From NCBI GenBank assembly GCA_937889015.1, contig CALARR010000131.1, positions 1-27,446 of the forward strand: 27,446 nt of DNA, given 5' to 3'. The position numbers were made by a program, and so were the translations under genes. Within the stretch, counting starts at the first letter, position 1. Each line of letters starts with the position of its first letter. Source of the stretch: an uncultured Planctomycetales bacterium (GTDB lineage: Bacteria > Planctomycetota > Planctomycetia > Pirellulales > Thermoguttaceae). Of this stretch, positions 22,062-27,446 are shown one piece after another. The notes beneath the pieces were generated by a model. It worked only from the letters and a program-made list of their open reading frames with translations, was not told where the DNA came from and did no database searches.

Positions 22062-23951
22062 TCATCTCTTGGGCCAGTTGGGCACTCCCGAGCCGGCGCG
22101 CGGCGACGGGATGACTTCCAGGCTGGAATCCGGTGTGGGCACCTGCACGGCCTCGGGCGGACGATACAACTCGTCAGGATCGGGTTGGGGACGGTCCTGG
22201 TTAGGCGTCGGTCGCATGTCGCGCGGATAGCAACCGCCGTGGCACCACCGGCCCAGGGGACCGATCGAACGATACCGCTCTTCCACAAACCGCACCCCGT
22301 GCGTCTCCAGGATCGTGCCGGTGTGCTGCTCCAAGCGCGCCAACTCGGTGTTGTACGAGATCAGCGCCTGGTACTCCGACGTCACCGCCGTACCCCAGTC
22401 GGTGACCGCTTGCAGCACGGTCAAGTACAGCGTGTTGCGCCCGCTCAGATAGTCGGCCATCTGTTGCTGCAGATTGAGTTGCGCCGCCTCGCGCATGCGG
22501 CGATAGGCGTCAAACTGCTGATAGTATTGCGTCAGATTGCGGTAGCTTCCCGCCAGAACGTGCGAAGCGCTGTGCATGGCCTGCTGCAGGTTGGCCCGAT
22601 CTTGCATGAGCGTCAATTCCTGCTGGCGCACGGTGGCACGCCCCAGGCGCAGCCCCAGGGGCACCGAGAAATTGATTCCCGCCTCCCATTCCGGAAAGCC
22701 GCTCGCCGACAGGTGCGTCGCGTCCGGAGTGGTGCCTTCCAGCCCGTTCCAGCGATACAACGCGCCCGCGTTGAGCGTGGGCAAGGCCTGGTTCTTCGCC
22801 TGCAACAGCGACTGCTGATCGGCTTCGAGGACCAGCTTCAACTCGATGATGTCAGGCCGGTACTGTCCGGCCAACTGCAGGATCCAATCCCAGTCGTTCT
22901 GCAAGCGAGTCGTGATGGGCCCCGTGCTGGTGACGATCCTCCGCTCGTCGGGTGGCGGCAGTCCCAGCAAATTGCGGAGCACGGCCTCCTGATTCAGCAG
23001 GTTTGCCTCCGACGATACCAACGTGGCGCGAAACCCCTCCAGCGAAACCCGCGCCTGCGCCACGTCGCCTTCGTGCCCCAAGCCGGCATCCAGCCGCGCC
23101 TGGGCGCGCTCCAGCGCTTCCTCACCCTGCTGAACCTGTTGCCGGCGCGCCCAACAGTCCAACTGCGCGTAGGATAGATTCCAGTAGGTGAGGATCACGC
23201 TCAGCACCATCTGCTGCACGGAGTCCTTCATCTGAAAGAAGGACCGCTCGGTATCGATGCGCGCGATCAAGATCGGCGCGTAGTTCACCGCCACGCCCGC
23301 CCCGTTCAACAACGGCTGGGTCACGCTCATGGTCACGTTGGTGCCCGTCTGCGGATTGAGCGCCAACCCGGAATAGTAGAACCGGTCCTGCGCCACATTC
23401 ACATTGGTCGCCACCGTGGCCCCATTGGCTAACTGCTGCGCGACACCCGTGCTCGACTGAAATCCGTTCTGCGCCCGGCCTTGGATCTGCACTTCCGCCG
23501 GCGGACCCGTGTTGACGATCACGCCTTGCGGCTGGTTGTCGCGGAAGAACGTGTTGTTGCTCTGCAACACCGGATCGAACGTCGCTCGGCTCTGGTCAAT
23601 CGCCGTATTCTGGATCGCCGGGCCGTAAATCGTCTCCCCGCTGCTGGCCACCGTGTTGCCAGCCACCACGCGGATCACCTCCGCATTGGCCAACGCAATC
23701 CGGATGGCCTCATCCAGCGACAGATTCCAGACCGCATCCGCCGCGCGCGGTTGATCGATGGTCTGGGGGGCCGGAATCTCCGGAATGCGAGCGCGACACA
23801 TCCGGCTCGGATCACGAATCTCCATGTGCCGTTGCTCGGGCAGGATCAGACGACAGGGCTCCTGGCCGGCTGCCAACGGAGTCATAGCCAACAGAATCGC
23901 CGTGACCCTCAACACCAACCACGCGCGCCAGGTTCCAACACAATGTCGCAC
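22062..23951 (-). CDS. TolC family outer-membrane efflux protein
   Basis: The protein is about 629 aa if it starts at GTG 23951, just before a signal peptide (TWRAWLVLRVTAILLAMTPL, cleavage near AAG). The frame is open to another GTG at 24161, and the start is uncertain because no binding site is clear. The first domain opens NLSLDEAIRIALANAEVIRV, typical of TolC-like proteins. Coiled-coil helices follow (QQVQQGEEALERAQARLDAG, SLEGFRATLVSSEANLLNQE) and are repeated in the second half (RQQELTLMQDRANLQQAM, LQQQMADYLSGRNTLYL). The C-terminal 70 residues are proline-rich and lack structure motifs. It should form a trimeric channel in the outer membrane. No periplasmic adaptor or inner-membrane pump gene is adjacent, so its partners are encoded elsewhere. 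Confidence 0.9.
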   Translation of the reverse strand: MRHCVGTWRAWLVLRVTAILLAMTPLAAGQEPCRLILPEQRHMEIRDPSRMCRARIPEIPAPQTIDQPRAADAVWNLSLDEAIRIALANAEVIRVVAGNTVASSGETIYGPAIQNTAIDQSRATFDPVLQSNNTFFRDNQPQGVIVNTGPPAEVQIQGRAQNGFQSSTGVAQQLANGATVATNVNVAQDRFYYSGLALNPQTGTNVTMSVTQPLLNGAGVAVNYAPILIARIDTERSFFQMKDSVQQMVLSVILTYWNLSYAQLDCWARRQQVQQGEEALERAQARLDAGLGHEGDVAQARVSLEGFRATLVSSEANLLNQEAVLRNLLGLPPPDERRIVTSTGPITTRLQNDWDWILQLAGQYRPDIIELKLVLEADQQSLLQAKNQALPTLNAGALYRWNGLEGTTPDATHLSASGFPEWEAGINFSVPLGLRLGRATVRQQELTLMQDRANLQQAMHSASHVLAGSYRNLTQYYQQFDAYRRMREAAQLNLQQQMADYLSGRNTLYLTVLQAVTDWGTAVTSEYQALISYNTELARLEQHTGTILETHGVRFVEERYRSIGPLGRWCHGGCYPRDMRPTPNQDRPQPDPDELYRPPEAVQVPTPDSSLEVIPSPRAGSGVPNWPKR

Positions 23952-24459
23952 GTCAGCAGCGGTTGCGACACGACGGATGCCTCCCCAACCGCGCGAACAC
24001 CGGCTGCTCACGTTCAAGACGCGGACATGGCCGGAACTGCGATCACGGACTGCACGTCGATCCGGAGGATGCAGCGGGGATCGATGAACAAGGCAAAGAT
24101 GGACCGGCGCAGCTCGCACTCCCAGACCCTTTTTGGTCGCGGCCCCGGTATTTGCCTTCACACGCCTTGGTGGGACACCCCCCCAAGTACGCGTTGCGAC
24201 CGCCTTGCCCCTCAGCCACCCCCAAACAGTGGACGGCCGGCTTGGCGTCTCAGGGAAGCCATGCGGCGAAACGACCCGGTTTCGCCAGCCAATGCGTGAG
24301 ATGGCGACGGCACTCGCTTCCTGAAATCAATAGATCGTTCGCTGGCGCGGGCCCGGCCCAACAAGTTTTGTCGCCAAAGTAGACCTTGCGGGCCTTACCG
24401 AGTTTAACAGCCGCACGAATTGATCTGGCGGGTTCGCAACCCATGGCGTTACCTTGAAG
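23952..24459. other. Divergent spacer between the TolC-like and sigma-factor genes
   Basis: About 500 bp separates the two divergent genes if the TolC start is at 23951. I find no convincing gene. Near the sigma-factor start is a small dyad GGGTT CGC AACCC (24430-24442). No promoter with good hexamers and spacing could be assigned to either gene. Part of the left side may be coding if TolC starts further upstream. Confidence 0.5.
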
Positions 24460-25074
24460 ATGATGGAAGAGCAACCCAGCACGACCAGACTGTTGTCCGA
24501 GGCAATCGCCGGCGACCTACCCCAATTGGGGAGATTGCTGGAACGTTATCGGCACTACTTGCGCGTCCTGGCTCGCATTGAGATCGGACGCCGCTTGCAA
24601 GCCAAAGTGGACGCCTCAGATCTGGTCCAAGAGACCCTCTTGGAGGCCCACCGCCACTTCGGCAGCTTCCAGGGCCGTAGCGAAGGGCAATTCGCCTGCT
24701 GGTTGCGGCAGATCATGGCGGCCAGTCTGGCCAATCTGTTGCGGCACTACTACGGAACCCAGGCCCGAGACATCCGCCTGGAACGCGACCTGGCCCTCAG
24801 CCTGGATCACTCTTCGGTCTTGCTGGACCGGGGGCTGGTGGATCCACGCAGTTCGCCCAGTCATCAGGCGCACCGCAACGAGCAGGCCCTGCTGCTGGCC
24901 GACGTCCTGGCCGAACTGCCCGAAGACTATCGCGAGGTCCTGCTGCTGCGCCATTTCGAAAGCCTCTCGTTCCCCCAGATCGCGCAACGCATGCAGCGCA
25001 GCCAGGACAGTGTGGAAAAGCTGTGGGTCCGCGGCTTGGCGCGGGTCCGGCGTTCATTGGGAGGCGTGCTATGA
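24460..25074 (+). CDS. ECF-type RNA polymerase sigma factor
   Basis: The protein is 204 aa from ATG 24460; ATG 24463 and TTG 24454 are alternatives, and no strong binding site decides. Region 2 is visible as ASDLVQETLLEAHRHFGSFQ and the following WLRQIMAASLANLLRHYYG. Region 4 reads LPEDYREVLLLRHFESLSFP then QIAQRMQRSQDSVEKLWVRG, the helix-turn-helix that reads the -35 element. There is no region 1 or 3, as expected for an ECF factor. The stop overlaps the start of the kinase gene by 4 bp (ATGA), so translation is coupled. In planctomycetes ECF factors of this kind are commonly paired with Ser/Thr kinases, which are thought to control them in place of a classical anti-sigma factor. Confidence 0.93.
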   Translation: MMEEQPSTTRLLSEAIAGDLPQLGRLLERYRHYLRVLARIEIGRRLQAKVDASDLVQETLLEAHRHFGSFQGRSEGQFACWLRQIMAASLANLLRHYYGTQARDIRLERDLALSLDHSSVLLDRGLVDPRSSPSHQAHRNEQALLLADVLAELPEDYREVLLLRHFESLSFPQIAQRMQRSQDSVEKLWVRGLARVRRSLGGVL

Positions 25075-27374
25075 GTCACGCACAAGACTCGAACCAGGAC
25101 TTGACGCCGGAGTCCAGAGGCGACCAGCCCGGCCGTGCCGGCGACGATCCCCGGCTCATCCAGGCCGTTCAGGAATACATGCAACATCTCGATCAGGGAC
25201 GCACACCGGATCGCGAGTCGTTTCTGGCCCGCTATGCCGACTTGGGCTCGGAGTTGGAGGAATGCCTGGGCGGTTTGGAGTTCATCCACCGGGCCGCCCC
25301 CCTGCCACTGCCCGGAGTCTCGGACGCGGCCGGAACGGGCGCCAGCCTGGCCGGTGCGCTGCACGCAGGCAACCCGCTGGGCGATTTCAAAATCGTACGC
25401 GAAATCGGCCGCGGTGGAATGGGGATCGTGTACGAGGCCGTGCAACTCTCGCTGGATCGCCGGGTGGCCTTGAAGGTCCTGCCCTTTGCGGCCACGTTCG
25501 ACACGCAGCATCTACAGCGATTTCGCCACGAGGCCCAGGCCGCCGCGCAATTGCACCACAACAACATCGTGCCCGTCTACGCCGTGGGCTGCGAGCGGGG
25601 CGTCCATTTCTACGCCATGCAACTGATCGAAGGGCAGTCCCTGGACGCGGTCATCCGCCAGCTTCGCCACCAGGCCGGCATGAGTCTGGCGCGACTCTCT
25701 CCGCCGCTCTCCGATGCCGATGCGACCGGCTCCTGGAATCCGCCCTCCGAAACCGCCGGCCCCGACGACAAGACCGAGGTCGGACCGCCGCCGGAGACCA
25801 TGAGCCAGCTTTCGATCCAACTGTCCAATCAGCGCTCCAGCCGGGAAAACGAGTTCTTCCGCTTCGTGGCCCGCTGCATGGCTCAGACCGCCGAAGCCCT
25901 GGAGTATGCCCATCAGCAAGGAATCGTGCATCGTGACATCAAGCCGGGAAATCTCCTCGTCGACGATCGTGGCAAGATGTGGATCACCGATTTCGGCCTG
26001 GCGCATTTCCACGCCGGCACGGGACTGACCCAGACCGGCGATGTCCTGGGCACGCTGCGCTACATGAGCCCGGAACAGGCGGCCGGCCAGAAGGTGGTTC
26101 TCGACCACCGCACCGACATCTACTCGCTGGGGGCGACGTTCTACGAACTTCTCACCCTCCAGCCGATCTTCAACGGGGCCACGCGCCAGACGTTGCTGGA
26201 CCGCGTCTTGAACCACGAGCCTGCCGCGCCCTGCGCCATCGATCGTCGCATCCCGGTCGAGTTGGAGACGATCCTGCTGAAGACGCTCAGCAAGAGCCCC
26301 GCCGACCGCTATCCCTGGGCCCAGGCGCTCGCCGACGACCTCTACCGCTTCCTCCGCGACGAACCGATCCACGCCCGCCGCCCTTCGCCGGCCGAATACG
26401 TGCGCAAGTGGATGCGGCGGCACCCCGCCGTCCTCGCCGCCGGCACCGTCGCCCTGCTGCTCGTGCTGGTCATCTCGCTGGTCAGCAATTGGCGCATCGC
26501 CCAGGCCAACAGCCGCACGGCCCAGGCCCTGCGCCAGGAACGCCTCCGCGCCGAACAGGCCGAACGCCGCTTCGATCAGGCGCGCCGGGCCGTGGATCTG
26601 CTGGTCGACGTGTGCGAGAAGGACCTCGCCGGCAAACCGCCGGCCCAGGCCCTGCGCAAGCGGCTTCTGGAGACCGCCATGCTGTACTACCAGGACCTCA
26701 TCTCCGAACGCCGCGAAGATCCCCAAAGCCAGGCGGAACTCATGGCCGTGCGCGAGCGCATCACGCGCCTGCTGGATGAACTGACCGTGATGGAAGGAGC
26801 CGGCCAGTTGCTGCTCCTGGCCGAATCCCAGGTCCAACGCGAATTGGATCTCACCCCCGACCAGCGCACGCGCGTCGAGAAGATGAATCGCGAGTTCACC
26901 CAAACCCGCCTCGACTCCCTGCCCGAACTCCGTCGCCTCTCGCCCGAACAACGCCGCGGACGCTTCTTGCAGTGGGCGCGCAACAACGAACGCGCCATGC
27001 AAGAAACCCTCTCCGCCGCGCAACTCCGCCGCCTGTCACAAATCGCCATCCAACTGCACGGACCGATGGCCTTCAAGGACCCGCAAGTCACCGCGCGCTT
27101 GCGACTTACCGACCAGCAGCGCCAGCAAATCCATCAGATCGAGATGGAAGGCATGGCCTCGATGTGGGATCACGTGCTGGGCGAGGGCCGCGAGACCGCC
27201 CCGGAAACCCACCCCAAAGACATCCGCGACGACACCATGCGGCGGATCGTCGACTGCCTGACTCCCGAACAACAGACCGCCTGGCAAACCTTGATCGGAA
27301 AGCCCGTCGCCGAATTGCAGAGCCTTCCCGCCCGAGTCCTCCTGCTGCCGATCATCGAAGGGGCCGGACCGTAG
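25071..27374 (+). CDS. Membrane Ser/Thr protein kinase with LTxxQ-rich outer domain
   Basis: The protein is 767 aa from ATG 25071, in a 4-bp overlap with the sigma gene. The kinase domain (about 105-430) is intact: glycine loop GRGGMG, Lys135 (VALKVL), HRDIKPGN with Asp289, DFG with Asp307, and MSPEQ. A polar insert of about 70 residues between the N- and C-lobes (PPLSDADATGSWNPPSETAG and on) is typical of this planctomycete group. A single transmembrane segment lies at about 451-474. A coiled region follows (RTAQALRQERLRAEQAERRF), then an outer helical domain with five LTxxQ-like motifs at 594, 623, 647, 679 and 730 (LTPDQ, LSPEQ, LSAAQ, LTDQQ, LTPEQ), as in Spy/CpxP proteins. It probably senses envelope state and signals to the coupled sigma factor. 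The sensing role is inference. Confidence 0.93.
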   Translation: MSHAQDSNQDLTPESRGDQPGRAGDDPRLIQAVQEYMQHLDQGRTPDRESFLARYADLGSELEECLGGLEFIHRAAPLPLPGVSDAAGTGASLAGALHAGNPLGDFKIVREIGRGGMGIVYEAVQLSLDRRVALKVLPFAATFDTQHLQRFRHEAQAAAQLHHNNIVPVYAVGCERGVHFYAMQLIEGQSLDAVIRQLRHQAGMSLARLSPPLSDADATGSWNPPSETAGPDDKTEVGPPPETMSQLSIQLSNQRSSRENEFFRFVARCMAQTAEALEYAHQQGIVHRDIKPGNLLVDDRGKMWITDFGLAHFHAGTGLTQTGDVLGTLRYMSPEQAAGQKVVLDHRTDIYSLGATFYELLTLQPIFNGATRQTLLDRVLNHEPAAPCAIDRRIPVELETILLKTLSKSPADRYPWAQALADDLYRFLRDEPIHARRPSPAEYVRKWMRRHPAVLAAGTVALLLVLVISLVSNWRIAQANSRTAQALRQERLRAEQAERRFDQARRAVDLLVDVCEKDLAGKPPAQALRKRLLETAMLYYQDLISERREDPQSQAELMAVRERITRLLDELTVMEGAGQLLLLAESQVQRELDLTPDQRTRVEKMNREFTQTRLDSLPELRRLSPEQRRGRFLQWARNNERAMQETLSAAQLRRLSQIAIQLHGPMAFKDPQVTARLRLTDQQRQQIHQIEMEGMASMWDHVLGEGRETAPETHPKDIRDDTMRRIVDCLTPEQQTAWQTLIGKPVAELQSLPARVLLLPIIEGAGP

Positions 27375-27403
27375 TGTAGTGCATCGCGCAGATGGGACAC
27401 TGT

Positions 27404-27446
27404 TGGGTGCCATGGCCACGCTTGCGTGGGCGTGGCATGGCACCCA
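27404..27446. repeat. Long palindromic repeat at the end of the window
   Basis: TGGGTGCCATGGCCACGC (27404-27421) pairs with GCGTGGCATGGCACCCA (27430-27446) over 17 bp with one bulged base, around an 8-nt loop. It begins 30 bp after the kinase stop, has no T run, and ends exactly at the last base. It resembles a dispersed planctomycete repeat I recall. An element present many times in a genome would break an assembly at this point. Confidence 0.85.

Overview
This GC-rich window reads as a whole metagenomic or draft contig from a planctomycete, probably Pirellulales-like. The evidence is the gene repertoire: Tat-exported Gfo/Idh/MocA oxidoreductases, a PQQ-type beta-propeller protein that opens with the DWPQWRGP signature, a HEAT-repeat protein, a NIPSNAP protein, a J-domain-like/kinase fusion, an ECF sigma factor coupled to a Hanks-type kinase, and many dispersed hairpin repeats. 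The first 52 bases are Illumina TruSeq adapter. The last 43 bases are a long palindromic repeat, which fits an assembly break.

Layout. 53-1329 (-): Gfo/Idh/MocA oxidoreductase, cut at its C-terminus by the adapter. 1378-1940: two tandem pairs of an 81-82 bp repeat. 1985-7535 (+): secreted beta-propeller protein, second Gfo/Idh/MocA oxidoreductase, secreted HEAT-repeat protein. The HEAT gene carries one unit of the same 81-bp repeat in frame. 7551-7662: a cluster of hairpin repeats. 8077-9469 (+): OleB/haloalkane-dehalogenase-like hydrolase followed 7 nt later by a 6-pyruvoyl-tetrahydropterin synthase homologue. 9821-11458 (+): CheX-like phosphatase and FliG, away from any other flagellar gene. 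11559-12344 (-): NIPSNAP protein. 12531-13577 (+): secreted protein with an STN-like C-terminus. 13770-18175 (-): large hybrid histidine kinase followed by a receiver/anti-sigma-type ATPase fusion. 19042-21728 (-): chorismate mutase AroH, J-domain-like pseudokinase, NAD-dependent epimerase. 22062-23951 (-): TolC-like outer-membrane protein. 24460-27374 (+): ECF sigma factor overlapping a membrane Ser/Thr kinase whose outer region carries LTxxQ motifs.

The most interesting object is not a protein. On the minus strand between the epimerase and the hybrid kinase lies a transcription unit of about 410 nt. It has a well-spaced sigma-70 promoter (TTGACG-17-TATTCT), at least seven hairpins, and an intrinsic terminator ending in seven T. 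All eight non-Watson-Crick pairs in its stems are G-U when read on the minus strand and would be A-C mismatches on the plus strand. Two loops are GNRA tetraloops. It matches no RNA family I can recognise, and the kinase downstream has its own candidate promoter. Second in interest is the 81-bp repeat family, which sits both in intergenic DNA and inside a coding sequence.

Much of the window is about sensing and signalling: the hybrid kinase with its receiver/ATPase partner, CheX and FliG, the pseudokinase, and the ECF/kinase pair. The first 7.5 kb encodes exported proteins of the kind planctomycetes carry in large numbers. Starts were chosen from ribosome binding sites and domain boundaries. 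Promoters and RNA structures were found by eye and not computed.
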